64,000 bases of DNA from contig CP136063.1 of the NCBI GenBank assembly GCA_032622095.1, positions 68,923,980-68,987,979 of the forward strand. The letters run 5' to 3'. A program made the position numbers and the translations under genes. This DNA comes from Siphonodentalium dalli (Eukaryota; Mollusca; Scaphopoda; Gadilida; Siphonodentaliidae). The notes below the pieces were generated by a model, which worked only from the letters and a program-made list of their open reading frames with translations, was not told the origin of the DNA and searched no databases. Each line of letters opens with the position of its first letter. The stretch's first letter is position 1. Of the stretch, positions 43,796-56,290 are shown one piece after another.

Positions 43796-45306
43796 TAAGG
43801 GTACGTCCATACGCTGGCACAATTGCAAACTGCAAAAATGCCAAATCCGATGGTCGTTTAGTTATCTGGCATATTTGCCGTCTGCCGACTAGCTCGTGCT
43901 CCGTCGTGGCTGGCTCACAACAATCAACGATGATTTATGATAACGGCGTGTACCTCTTTGTCGGTGACCACAAAACGAGGCCACTAACAATAATTGCGGG
44001 TGTACATATTGTCCTTGATACGATTTGTGTATATCGGATGGGCATTGGTATAACAGTTGGTTTTCAGCGATTTTCATACACACTTAATTATGCATGTATA
44101 TATACCCTTCTCCGTTGTTCGCGAGGAATCTCATGACGTGGTATAAAGAGTCCCGAAAGTGGTACTTCTCACGTCAGAAATGTTGGAGCTAGGGGAGCGG
44201 GCCCGGCAAAATGGACACAAACAGTGTCGCCAACTTCACCAAATATATATAAGATGTATGGAGTCACGGACTCAGTGTGAGTATTCGTTGTATCAAAGTC
44301 AGTGAGCTTGAACAATTTCTCTTTTGTTATCGAAATTGCCACGTATCGATCGGAATGGCACATTGAGAGGTCCCGATTTTCGCCCATGTCGGGGTTGAAA
44401 CCGTGCCAACATCGTCTAGCCCAGACTGTGATCCTTATCGACTGTATTGATGTAACATAAATGTTATGAAAGTGATGTTGCTTGTTTGTATCATTGTGGG
44501 GGATATTGACAATATAGTGATACTGGTTAGTCTTTGGCATTAATATCTATGCATATGTATACATGTACACAACTATTCAGTCAATCATTATGTATACTGG
44601 TGCATGTGCTGATACTTTGATATACCAAACAACAGTATTCAATGTGAAATTTGTTGTTTTTAGACTGAAAGACCGATTTTTATTTTACTGAAATCAGTTG
44701 AGAATTATCAACCATAGGGGTGTTACGATGGGATCTTCTAATAGTTGGAAAGTTTGATAATAGATATATATTAAGATTAAATAATGTATGTATGTTACAA
44801 GGGGGACTCTGCATGCATACAGCGGTAATTTGTTTGAGTGAATTGCTATTAATGGATGTAAGATTAGGAATTTGTGGTGCAAGTTGAAGAACGCCAGTAC
44901 AAGGCTGGTGGGTACCAATGGGATTTCTCGAAAGTCAGAAAGTAGTCGGTATTGTTGCTTGACCCAAGTGCGTACCCAACATCTCGTGAATATGTGGCGT
45001 TTATGGTACTCATACATGCATATCAGCAGTATCCCATGGATGGAGCTGGCCGTGGCGATCTTATATTCAAACTTATCAAGTAACATTATTTTGACTGGCC
45101 TAAGAATACCAACACGCAATGTGTTCTTAATACATTGGTAACAGCTCAGCGATATCAGCAATCGCGCACAAAACCGCTGTCGTACATGATCACTACTGAC
45201 GCTGATTTGTTGGCAACTGGCAGAAATTAATCCGTTTTTGGCAATTTTGCAGCTGGCATTTTTGCAGTTTACAGTCCAATATTGCCAGCGTATGGACGTA
45301 CCCTAA
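43796..45306 (-). mobile_element. PIF/Harbinger element, second copy
   Basis: Terminal inverted repeats GGGTACGTCCATACGCTGGC and the complement are flanked by TAA on both sides (43796-43798 and 45304-45306). The body of 1505 bp is the same family as the copy at 3368-6541, in the opposite orientation. It shares the transposase N-terminal-like exon and the segment with ATTTATGATAACGGCGTGTA near the other end. It lacks the LINE and the DDE core. Confidence 0.9.
44870..45119 (-). pseudogene. PIF/Harbinger transposase N-terminal fragment
   Basis: Minus-strand frame with RVGILRPVKIMLLDKFE, then YHKRHIFTRCWVRTWVKQQY. It is homologous to the fragment at 3541-3812, and the RRWWVR motif has become RCWVR. 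The frame stays open for about 150 codons in total but does not reach a catalytic DDE domain. Confidence 0.6.
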
Positions 45307-45369
45307 CATGTGTTAATATATTAGTAGCATGAATTCAGTAACTTATTCCTTATTCAAACAATTTGAGAA

Positions 45370-46690
45370 AATGTGGCAAACGACCATGGCAACGTCTTAA
45401 GTAAGGCGAGACGAAATTTCCTGTGAAAAAAATCCGTGAAAAAAGTTCCAAAATGCCTCGAAAATAGACAAAATCCGAAAAGAAACGGAAATAGTCCGAA
45501 AAGTGCGGGGTCATAAATGGCCACCTGGGCCAAACAAATTGTGCCTAATTTTTCTTGGGTCGGGTCCGAAAAAGTGGATCGAATTTAAGTTTTCGCTCTG
45601 CTCGGTCGGGAAAATTTCGGAAAATGTGGCAAAAGGTCCCATATTCATAAATGGCCACCTGGGCCGAACTTTTTGAGACCAATTTGTTTTGGGTGTAGTC
45701 CTAAAAGGTGGGTCAAAATAGAAATACCCGCTCTGCTCGGTCAGGAAAATTTGGGGAAATGTGGCAAATGACCATGGCAACGTCTTAAGTAAGGCGAGAC
45801 GAAATTTCCTGTGAAAAAAAATCCGGGGAAAAAGGCAGTCCGAAAAATAAACGGAAATAGTCCGAAACAAGTGCGAGGTCATAAATGGCCACCTCGGCCA
45901 AAAATTTTGAGCCGAAAACAATTTGGGTCGAGTCCGAAATAGTGTGTCGAATTTCAGTTTTCGCTCTGCTCGGGCGGGGAAATTTCGGAAAATGTGGCAA
46001 AAGGTCCCATATTCTTAAATGGCCACCTGGGCCGAACTTTTTGAGCCCAATTTGTTTTGGGTCGAGTCCGAAAAAGTGGGTCAAATAGAAATTCCCGCTT
46101 TGCTCGGTCAGGACAATTTGGGAAATTGTGGCAAATGACCATGGCAACGTCTTAAGTAAGGCTAGACGAAATTTCCTGTAAAAAACAATCCGGGGGGAAA
46201 AAGTTAAAAAATGCCTCGATAATAGGCAAAGTCCGAAAATAAACGGAAATAGTCCGAAACAAGTGAGGGATCATAAATGAATTTTTGGCCGAAAACAATT
46301 TGGGTCGAGTCCGAAAAAGTGAGTCGAATTTCAGTTTTCGCTCTGCTTGGTCGGGAAAATGTGGCAAAAGGTCCCATATTCATAATTGGCCACCTGGGCC
46401 GAACTTTTTGAGCCGAATTCTTTTTGGGTCGAGTCCGAAAATGTGGGTCAAATAGAAATTCCCGCTCTGCCCGGTCAGGAAAATTTAGGAAAATGTTGCA
46501 AATTACCATAGCAACGTCTTAAGTAAAGCGAGACGAAATTTCCTGTAAACAAAATCCGGGAAAATAGGCAAAGTCCGAAAATAGTCCGAAACAAGTGCGG
46601 GGTCATAAATGGCCACCTCGACCAAACATTTCGGGCCGAAAAAATTAAGTGACGAACCGATTGAATAAATAGAAGACACCAAATGAGTCA
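45370..46690. repeat. 367-bp satellite, about 3.5 units
   Basis: Equivalent points (the start of GGCGAGACGAAATTTCCTG) lie at 45404, 45793, 46160 and 46527, giving periods of 389, 367 and 367. Each unit contains two related halves with CATAAATGGCCACCTGGGCC and CGCTCTGCTCGGTC. Long minus-strand frames with repeated RPRWPF and PFATF peptides come from the repeat itself. Confidence 0.85.
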
Positions 46691-48689
46691 ACCGGCTTAC
46701 AGCGAAATTTACAAAAGGAGTTTAGCAAATTAGGTCTGAACCGTCCATATAGGCAAGGTGCAGGCCTCATTTACTGGAATTTCGATATAAACTGAGTCGA
46801 CTTGAAGATTACATATTGCTGTATGGGCCAAGCAGACCGCAAAACTATGGTACTATTCAATTGGGATAATAAATTAAACTGTGTACCCCAGATGTAAAAC
46901 ATGTGGTTAAATTACATATAATTGTGCTACTGGTGCCAATAATGGTCGTTAATGACCATTTTGCAATGAGTTTAATGACCGTATATAGAATGTTGGACCA
47001 ATTAATAACACGAAACAATGGCAGAGGCAACAGAAAACACAACCCGAAACATAATATTTTGGCAGCATATGCTACAATAGTTTTCAACCAAGCTGATACC
47101 TCGTGTGTGTCAAATAGCACGTGATTCCTCACCGTGCCTAAGGTGTCTATGGACGAATTCACCCCCACAAGTAGTCCAAGTCTTCTTGTACTAAAACCAG
47201 CTAAGATATTGGGATGGCGATGCTGGCGTTTAGTCCAAGCCCGCTTGCATACCAATCCTACCACACGACTTACGCCCACGATCTGTGGCGGGAATCTGTG
47301 GTGTATTTTACTCGATTTACCTAGCAAATCAATACATGATGCTATATACATCGGAAAGGCTTACATCTTATGGTCAGAATGGTGTATAATAATCTAACTT
47401 TAATGTTAAATTACACATAGAATATTCCGGTTGATTGCCATAAACATCGTTGTTTTTTCTGTTTGTTTACTTAACTGAAAGCCGAACTCAGGTTCCGAAG
47501 AACTTCGGCATTGTCCGGTGTTTGTTTTGGCCGAGACGAATTTCGATACAAACAAAATGGCGGCCCCCATGATATTCTAATGCTCATTGTGTTTACACTG
47601 TTTTAAACTGTGAGATGGTTATAATTCCCGTAATTTATGTAATGTATTACATTTATATCTTCAATATGTATTTAATCTATGTATTTATTTATTTATTGTC
47701 ACGTATAATTACGATTACAATGGAGAATTCATCGTGCGTGGTTGATTGAAAATCTACGGAATATTTTCACCGGAAAATGCCGAACGCAGTTCGCAAGGTC
47801 AACTGAGTTCGCATACTTTTAAAAATATGTAAACACTGCGGCAAATGTTTCTTTTCACATTAAATTACCGTTTTAAATTCACAACTGATGTGGGTTTCAG
47901 ATAAAATAGCATGTCTTCTGCGGAAAATATCCGTTTATTGTCGCAATTGTGATATTTTATTTCATATAATTGTGGTTTTATTTGAGCGGGTCACTAACGC
48001 TTAAGCCGTGTCATAAGCGAGCATATAGGGCGGTCTTGGACTAAACGCCAGCATCGCCATCCCAATATCTTAGCTGGTTTTAGTACAAGAAGACTTGGAC
48101 TACCCCACAAGGGGCCACAAATAGGATTGATCTCCCACAATCGAGAATTTAATAGTATTTTATATGTCTGTTTCAACGCCAACTCAACTCACGGCCAATT
48201 TGGGCTGCGGGTATAATGTCCTACCCGGGTACTTTTTGACAGTGATCTCTCCTAATGTAGCTATGGACGAACTCACACCAAGAGTGGCCACCAATAAGAT
48301 AGATATCCCACAATCGGGAAGTTAGCAACATTTTTGGGTAATTTTTTACGCCAACCTCTATACGCCCATTTGTGGCCGGGTATAATGGGCTATATGCTGC
48401 AAATCCTGGCCAATCCGGCAAATAATTCTAATAGGTGGCTGAAGAAATAATAGCTACTAAAAATGAATCGGAGGTTGAATAAAAACTAACAGATTTGAAT
48501 TTGGAGGCTGAATAAGGAACATGGAGCCAGGAACTGAATCCATGGACATCCACAAACGAGACCGCAAGCCACGTCCCTGATCACGACACAAATATTCCCC
48601 AATCTCAGTCAGGTACCGAGTCATCACGTACATTTCCATACATCAGATATGATGTCGGTCGTCGAAATTGCTACATGTCTGTGAACCTT
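46691..48689. repeat. Inverted-repeat region, no gene recognised
   Basis: The segment at about 47174-47241 (AGTCCAAGTCTTCTTGTACT...) is the reverse complement of 48031-48102. Inside lies a second pair, with ACTTCGGCATTGTCCGGTG near 47503 and CACCGGAAAATGCCGAA near 47770. The nested inverted repeats suggest a MITE inside a larger foldback unit. The 165-codon minus frame at 46857-47351 spans one arm and has no domain. Confidence 0.55.
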
Positions 48690-50275
48690 GTTTGATATTC
48701 CATTCAACACCCCGACCCCAACAACACCCCTTTATTCACGTTCCTGCATGTTTCGCTCATGTCGCCACTCTCCTGTTCGGGACTATTATGATGGTACGGT
48801 AACGGCTGAAATTGTTAAGTCCATGTCTTATATTTAAGTCATGCTGTGAACGTGGTGTTTTAAAGTTGGAACATCGAGTTTCATAAAAATACTCATGGTT
48901 GTTGTCGCTACCAAACGTTGGTGAAACTTTAGCAGCTGGAAATGGCATGCATTCCTGGTAAATTAGATGGAAGAACCTGACAAACATGAGTTGAAATTAT
49001 TTTATATCTGTGATTTTGGAACATCAAATATTTGGGGGGGGGGGGGGGGGGGGGTTGGTACCATACCAAAACTCGATTCTTTTCCTAATTTCGGTCAAAT
49101 GTTTGAACTGAAATGGTTATAAGTCGAAAACATTTCGAACCATTATTATAGGGGATATCAGGTGGGAATTTCCAACAACTGGAAATAATGAGGTACCTGT
49201 TGGAATTTTTCAATTCATTATGGTGAGGGGGTGACAAATAGGGCTGCAATGTAATTTCGCGGACTTGGGAATTTGCAATAATTTGAAAATTTAGAAAGAT
49301 TCTAACAAACAATCGCCGTGTTTGAAATTATTGAAAATTATTGTCCAGAAGTGGGGGGGGGGTCCAGAATATTACAAGGTCAGAGTGGGTGGGTTGTATC
49401 TGAGTCCCGATCGCAGATATTTTCAGTGCCATACAATTTGTTTTCCAAATCCATTTTTAAAGACAAATTATGACAAATAAGCAAATTTGGGATGTCAAGG
49501 CTTAATAAACTGGAGCAAGGGGGGGGGGTCCCATTTAATTTAATTCAATTTAATCGGACATGTCCTTATTTTGTACCACAATTTTTCGTTTTGTCTTAAT
49601 ATAATTTTGATAGTTTTTGCTGTTATATTTCATATCCAGTCCAGCAATAATTTATTCCCAAATGATGAATTAGTGCTTTCAAAACTAGCTCCGACCTCAA
49701 TGCATTTCAGAAACACGGAACTAAGGACACCCGCATCCAACGCGAATTACGTTCCGATTACAAAACTTCTATCATCTTTATTTATCCGTGTCGACCACAC
49801 CCATCGATAATATATTGCGCGTACAATAATAACACGATAATCTGACATAATCCATCTAACGGTAGTATGCTTCAAACAACACACGGATATTTTAAATAAA
49901 ACTCCATTGTAAAGCAAACGCACGCATGATTTGCAAATCAAATTAACAATCTGTACTGTTACTGCGAAACCAGAAATTGGTATTCTCATCTCAGGTTCAA
50001 GTCTCGGTTTATACAAAAATCTCAGACCAGGGGGGTACTAGGTCTCAGTTGTAGACTATACTATTATAACACACATTATTATCCATTATATTATATTGTG
50101 TCCTGTGCATATATAATAATAATCTATCATCTACATGGCATACCAATTTAACACAATTCCTATTTGGTTAACATAAAGATAAATGCTTCCAAAAAATACT
50201 TAGGTTTCTGTTACCAGAACTTGTACGTTGCCATGGTTGCCACATTGTTCGAATTATGAACAGACCGACACAGAC
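48690..50275 (-). repeat. Inverted segmental duplication, arm 2 (uninterrupted)
   Basis: Reverse complement of 12595-13246 plus 16434-17135, without the Helitron. The equivalent of the Helitron insertion point is near 49640. It has acquired G-runs (49034-49054, 49353-49361, 49521-49529) that arm 1 lacks. Confidence 0.8.
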
Positions 50276-50616
50276 TTGAGCGACAATAAGAAGGCGAACC
50301 TTGGTTTACGTAAACCTGAGTTTCAAAAAGACGAGAATACGGACCAGTGCGGACCAATAAGCCCAGCTTACTCGCCCCGATGCTAGGTAACACATCGCGA
50401 TCACCGTGGTTTGGGCCTGGTCTAGACTATTGTTTACGCGAAACCTGGTTCAGACCAGAGACCAGAATTCGGCCGTATTAGATGCAGTCCACTATGTGAT
50501 ATGAAGTACCAGTTCTACTCATAAATTGTGACGGACACTGATAACATTACATTATTATATTATTATGTTTAATTTGCAAATAGGGACTAAAGTCGAATGA
50601 CTTGTTCCGGATTATT

Positions 50617-50643
50617 ATGATGATGATGATGATGATGATGATG
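50617..50643. repeat. (ATG)n microsatellite
   Basis: About eight GAT/ATG units directly before the MITE at 50644. Confidence 0.85.
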
Positions 50644-50791
50644 CATAAATATAGAATACACGTACCCACAGTAGTCGAGAAAAAATTTCACCACGAGTGG
50701 AATTGCGGTTTTAACCACGAGCCTTTTGGATTTAACCGCTAGTGATAAAACAATTGTGCTCTCGGCTACTATGCGTGTATTTTATTTATGC
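50644..50791. mobile_element. Small MITE with CATAAATA-type ends
   Basis: Ends CATAAATATAGAATACACG and the imperfect complement CGTGTATTTTATTTATG, with an inner AGTAGTCGAG/CTCGGCTACT pair. The core, CACCACGAGTGGAATTGCGG, is shared with about 18905. No target duplication is obvious. Confidence 0.6.
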
Positions 50792-50954
50792 CATAATTAA
50801 TAATTTTTATTTGTTACGCAAATTCAACTACCGAGAGGCACAAACACGACGATATAAGGAATGTGCGTCACGCGTAATGGTGCAAACAATTACGTCATGA
50901 CATCAGCCTGTTTCTGAGAGATCAGTAACTTGGAATTACCATTCATATGTTTCA

Positions 50955-51310
50955 TATAACACTAGCAAGCTATATTTGCTTGAAATGCAGGCAATTTTCC
51001 TCATATCTAATTGAAAACTTCCAATTTTAAATGAATGTGACATACTATGGGTATAGACGTTTAACACATGAAATTACGCTTGAACATTTCCGGCCACAGT
51101 AGAAATGTATACCCAGAGTAGGAAGCTGTATACCCAGAGTAGGAAGCTGTATACCCAAAGTAGGAAGCTGTATACCCACAGTAGGAAGCTGTATACCGAC
51201 AGTAGGATGCTGTATACCCACAGTAGGAAGCTTTATACCCAAAATAGGGTGTAAAGATGAAGTTTACAAATTAGGTGTTATACACACAACATATTAGGCA
51301 ATTATGGAAT
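50955..51310. repeat. 21-bp minisatellite in a repeat related to 19440-19745
   Basis: Seven units of TATACCCACAGTAGGAAGCTG-type sequence lie at about 51105-51250. The homologous segment near 19645 has only one full unit and one partial, so the array expanded after the copies separated. Confidence 0.85.
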
Positions 51311-53999
51311 AAATCACTAATACTTACCAAATGGAATCGCCTTCAATTCAATTGCAATACAGACACACACAAATCGTGAACCAAGGGCACATTTTGCAAC
51401 AATGAATTGCAAATATACATGCAGTTATTCAGATAATAACGATTCACTTCAATACGAAATATAGCATTAAGACGACGAGAGACACTCCTGACTATATTGA
51501 GACCCAACAGGACCTAACATGTATTCAGTGCGGTTATCATATTACCAATACATTTTCGGGGACAAAGGAAATGCAATGCGCGCTATTTAAGTTCCTTCGC
51601 CTGACAGACATTAAATTTTGACTTATATATACGTGCATTTTAAATGGGATTGACATATTTACGTGCGTGAAAGGAGCGTTGTACGGCTATCAAATCATAA
51701 TATAACCTGGGGTCAATACTATGAACAATTTTATATCTGTAAATACAAATAGTATTTATTAATTTGTAATTACAAATTTTGTGTTAACTATCACAGTGGT
51801 TTCATAGTACAGGGAAAATTTAGCCGTATTATTTGTATACTAAATTATGAATATAAAAACATATTATTAAGAAGCCACAAGGAATCACCCTTGTGGCAAT
51901 TTATACAAACTCAACGTCTTCAATTAAGCGGCAAGTCGCGTTGGCTCCAATAAGCGTAGAATACCGGAGTGTGACTTCCCAGAGCTACAACATCACTGAC
52001 AACTAAGGTCACTCATGCCAAATAGAGTTATCCGCTCAGAGCATGCGCAGAAAAAATCGCCACTTCCGTCCATTCCAACTCCTGTCCACACAGAGCGAGG
52101 ACGTAAAATTTTCTATCTGCTGCCATCACTGCTCGCATCTTTCTTCAATCATCTACAGCTTCAAGGTCATGTATTGCCACCCTGTTTTCTCCATGCCCGC
52201 TGCATAACAGTACCGCAATCGCCTTCTAATCCATCGTATCCAATATTTCACCCGTGGTTACGCTCTGGTTCCCAGCGGTCTGGATTTGAGCATACACCTG
52301 TCCCACGCAGTGGCCTTAATTGCTGTTCGGCGGTCTTTTTGTGTGAGTAATCCCCTCGCGCCTCGTCCGTTGCGTTTTTTTTACCGATTACTGTTAACAG
52401 CCACGGCCTTATTTTACGCCCTTTGTTGACAAAAGGTCGTATTATGTTTTCAGTCTGTCCGCCCGTGCGCCCGTTTGTCTATCCATCCGTCCATCAGTAA
52501 TTGTTTGTTTTTAAAATTTCTTTGACTGCCCCCCCCCCCGCTTTGACAACTTACGGGGTTTGTCCGCATATGTTCCGGCTGTCCACCCGTCCGTCTGTCC
52601 GTTCGTCCGTCCCGCCTTGTCGGAATTACCTTGCACATTTCGTCGACGGAGTTCGCCGATGTTTTTGTTGGTGAAATTTGGATGTCACCGGCTTTGACAT
52701 TCGTCTTCAAGATAAACTCATAGTGTGGGGGCGTTTAAATGGGTTATTAACTAACTAATAAAGAGCGTTTATAAAGAGCGTTTAATTTATGATAGAACGC
52801 ACACAATTTAGCTATAACTACTCATTGACGAGTAGTCTCGGGATTCAGATTAATTCTCAATACTTCAGCGGTAACACGGGCAAATACTTAGTTACAATTA
52901 GGTCATATTAGACTGTACTGATGTCTGCCTCATAGTCCCATATAATACTCATCGAGGAGTAGTCAAATATTCGAATCAGTTCTTTGAAATTTTCATGAAC
53001 GTTACCCCATCCACTAGCATGCCATTTTCTTAACTCAATGTGCTTATGGCGATGGAACTTTGGACCCAGAGATAGAAACTCATGGAACATTTCTGCACCG
53101 GGCTAATTAAATAATTCATTCATTAATTAATAAAGGGCGTCTCATTTCTTCGTTTCTTTGTTGATTACGACGACAACAACAGCAACAACAACATTCTATA
53201 TAACTCTATGTGCTTGCATAATTTGAACACTGTGTACACCCGGCGTTAGAACGCGAAATTACTCATCGCCGAGTAGTCCTTACACTGAGATAATTAATTC
53301 TCTCCGACATAGCAAGAGTAAATAATTAGTTAGCCCAATGGCTACCTCTTGACTTCTCTCGTAGCCATCACGCCCGCTGTGGACTATACAGGATTACAAC
53401 CAACATTTTCGATTCGAGAGCCCCCATTGTTATGTACACACCATTACGCCTACGACACCCGTACCACCACAGTATTCCTCTGTCGGAACGCGGCCTGCCC
53501 ATATAATTCACCGTCGATTCCTCTGTGAATGTGGCAACTTGCTATCCGTTCACATTGCCAATTGAATCAACTGCACCAATGGAACGGTAACGTAAATGCC
53601 TTTCAGTATTCTTTGACCGCCACCTTCATCCAATCCCAAGAATTCGTCTATTAAATCAATTACTTCCTTACCATATTTCTTTATTCAATTATCTTGCATT
53701 TGAAGATTCCGCACTACCTGATTGTGCAAATATGAGAAATTTCTTAGCTGTACAGTCATCCATACGCGAGACGATTCGGGATTCCTTTGACTAACTCTTC
53801 CACATTACGATACGTACTAGCCAGCAATGGAACCACACAGACTCGGCATTACGTATATATCTATATCTCTATACAAACTTAGGACTAACTCGGGGGTGGG
53901 GTGTCCGGTGATATGTATGTCTATTCAACTTGTTTTTGGTGGTCAGGTTGCTTTGCCATTACTTATTATTTATTTTCAGTGTCATAACATATGGGAGAG
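51311..53999. other. No gene assigned; simple repeats and short duplications
   Basis: A small stem GCCACAAGG/CCTTGTGGC lies near 51874-51897. A plus frame at 52015-52350 is proline- and serine-rich without a domain. A TCCG-rich tract lies at 52455-52620. A diverged direct duplication is seen at 52788-52907 and 53243-53340. The motif ACTCATCGNNGAGTAGTC occurs three times (about 52820, 52946 and 53263). Confidence 0.4.
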
Positions 54000-54618
54000 G
54001 GGGCACCCATAAGTGAGTCAGCACTTGGCCTCCAGTCCCTTTGTCTGTATCAACATTGTATGTGTTATATCTATCAGGTGCTTTATAACTTCGTCACATC
54101 CATTTGGTTAAGCCATCACGCCCGTTGTTCGCTACCCTTGGCCACTGAAACCGCACTCCATGCGCCTTGCTCCGCTCTGGCACTCCCAGCCATTGTCACC
54201 TTCGTACGCTAACCATTTCACTTTCTTTTCATTTCCTAGGTAATGCCACGGGCACCCGCACGCCGCTCCGCCTCAAGACTGCGACTCGGGGTGACCACCG
54301 TCGCCGCCCCAGGGACCCGCCGGGTTTCGGATCGTCTAAGACGGCAGCCCGCTTCACTCGGTGTCCGAGTGCCCTTCATCGGACAGCTCACATCGCAGCG
54401 CACTAGAACCGATCGCCTTGTACCGCCTCCGCCGTATCAGTCGGCGCCTTCTTCCTGCAGTCGTCCTTTCATGCCATTACCAGCCTTCAGCGACTTGCCG
54501 CCGCCCGGATGCCACCGACAAACTTGCGATCTCTGCCTGGGGGCGGGGACCGATCAGCTTTCACTGGAGGTAATGAACTATTTAATGACGTCAATTTCGA
54601 TCATAGCTGGCCGGGCGC

Positions 54619-55245
54619 TTGGGCCCGCCCCCGCCAGTTTCGACCCAAGACGGTTTCGGCTCGCATGTGCCTCAGACGATTCGCCACCGCATTGCTCGCG
54701 GCGAATACGTCCCCCTAGCTGCGCTCCTACCGCCGCCCGGGGGTTCGCTCACAGCCGCACAGCCATTTTGTCTGCTTCCGTCTGGTCAACTGGGCATCCG
54801 ATCCCGCGCATCGGCTTCGTCGATTGCGGACATCGATCAGTGGACGGACACGTTCTTCACTTTCAGCTCGCTCCACCTTCAGTACCACCCGTCGGCGAAC
54901 GTTCTCGCTCTATTACAGTACATGCAAGTGTTCCGCTGGGCCGCGTGGGATTTCGGGGGGTTAGGCTGGCGCGTTCCGACGAGCAACTCCGGAACAAGCG
55001 CGCGCTTCGCCCATCGCTGTCGTGGGCCAACATCGACAATAGCTGGCTCTTGTGTCTCTCGCCAACCCCCCCCCCCCACAGTACCACCAGCGCCCCCGTC
55101 TGCTCCTCCAGATCAGCCTCGCCAACCCGGCAACCGACGTACACCAGTCTGTTTTGATTTCAATGCCTGAGCGCGCTCTCGGCCGTCGCACCGCTTCCGT
55201 CATGCTTGCTCATTGTGTGACGCTCCATCTCATTCTAAACTCCAC
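54619..55245 (+). pseudogene. DIRS-type gag-like protein, frameshifted
   Basis: The first frame has SHVPQTIRHRIARGEYVPLA, ALLPPPGG, then DIDQWTDTFFTFSSLHLQYH and LLQYMQVFRWAAW. This is the conserved middle of DIRS gag proteins. At about 54975 the homologous reading moves to another frame (SDEQLRNKRALRPSLSWANI followed by a W-LLCLSP end). The expected C-terminal zinc-knuckle region appears as VCFDFNA, a frame change, then RFRHACSLCDAPSHS, with some cysteines lost. Two frame breaks show that it is dead. Confidence 0.65.
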
Positions 55246-55824
55246 CCCACCAGCCACCGCCCGCTACCCCTCGGCCCTTTCGGTCTGGCTCACTCGCCGA
55301 GCGAACTCCTCCCGCTTAAGCTTTGGCTCGACTTGTATCCCCACCGCGCAATCGCTCTTGTGGTTTGGTTCTTCCCCCGGTTTCCACCTACAACACACTG
55401 GCCCCCGCTCCCCATCCAATGCTCGGACCCTCCAGTCTGCCTCGGTCGCCCAAATGTCGTCCGTGAATCACTCGCTAAAGAAATAGCTATGGGTCGCGTG
55501 GCGGGTCCCTTCCCGTCCGGCCCCCTGCCCACGCTCCGGGTCTCCCCTCTTGGCTTGGCGCCTAATTCCACACTCGGCGATTTCCGCCTTCTCCACCATC
55601 TTTCCTACCCAGCTGGTTCCTCGCGCATAGACTTCATTACACCGGAATTCACGTCGGTCTCCTACTCGCGGTTTGATGACGCGGTTCACATTGTTCAGCA
55701 CCTCGGTCGTGGGGCCCTTCTCGGAAAGGGAGACCTTTTCTCCGCCTACCGCGCCCTTTCCATCCACCCGTCCGCTTTCGACCAACTTGGGTTCCGGTTC
55801 GACGGCCAGTTCTACTTTGACTAG
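55213..55824 (+). pseudogene. DIRS-type reverse transcriptase, truncated by a stop
   Basis: The frame contains LWLDLYPHRAIAL, VVRESLAKEIAMGRVAGPF, LRVSPLGLAPNSTLGDFRLL, HHLSYPAGSSRIDFI and FDDAVHIVQHLGRGALLGKG, then DLFSAYRALSIHP and FDQLGFRFDGQFYFD. This order (RVSPLG, FRLIHHLSYP, GRGALLAK-D-SAFR, LGF) is characteristic of the DIRS/Ngaro RT fingers and palm motif A. The frame then hits TAG where an amino acid before PLPFG is expected. The motif C active site and RNase H are missing downstream. The sequence directly after the stop still reads PLPFGCS, so the stop is a point mutation rather than the element's natural end. Confidence 0.8.
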
Positions 55825-56059
55825 CCACTTCCGTTCGGATGTAGCATCTCCATCGTCCATCCACCGCTATCATCTCGCTATCGCACCATAAAGTCGTTAT
55901 TCTGCCCACTGTTGTCCTCGCCACGGCCGCGCCTCCCTTGGGTGCCCTGTGTGTACCGCCCCTCTCATTTCTCCCCTCTGGCCTGGCCCCCGATTTCTCG
56001 TCGATGGCGTGACTTAGTCATATGGCGGGGCCTGCTGGTCCGGATCTAACTCGTGAACC

Positions 56060-56290
56060 ACATCCATACATCACATTCATTCCACCGGATGCTGGGCCGA
56101 CATACCACCAGTATCTGTCGCTCGAGCCGTGTCCATTCGAGCACATCACCGCCATTCACCATTCACATCTGCTCGAGTCGACTCCCATCGGGCGCATCAC
56201 ATCCATCTACCCAGATGCCTGGGCCGACACACCACCGGTATCTGCTGCTCGAGTCGAATCCCATCGAGCCTCACGTCGCATGGAAGACCA
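56060..56290. repeat. 127-bp tandem duplication in the GC-rich block
   Basis: CTGGGCCGACATACCACCAG (56092) and CTGGGCCGACACACCACCGG (56219) mark two copies. Each contains CTCGAG motifs, and half-unit similarity is also visible. Confidence 0.75.

Noticed and set aside
45511-46147. Frames with repeated RPRWPF and PFATF segments as a protein-coding gene
   Set aside because: They lie entirely in the 367-bp satellite and switch frame from unit to unit.
46857-47351. 165-codon minus-strand frame as a membrane protein
   Set aside because: It crosses one arm of an inverted repeat, and its plus-strand complement is also open over much of the span. No motif was found.
54863-55203. Minus-strand frames opposite the DIRS-like region
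   Set aside because: They are complements of GC-rich, CpG-rich coding on the plus strand, which lowers stop-codon frequency on both strands.
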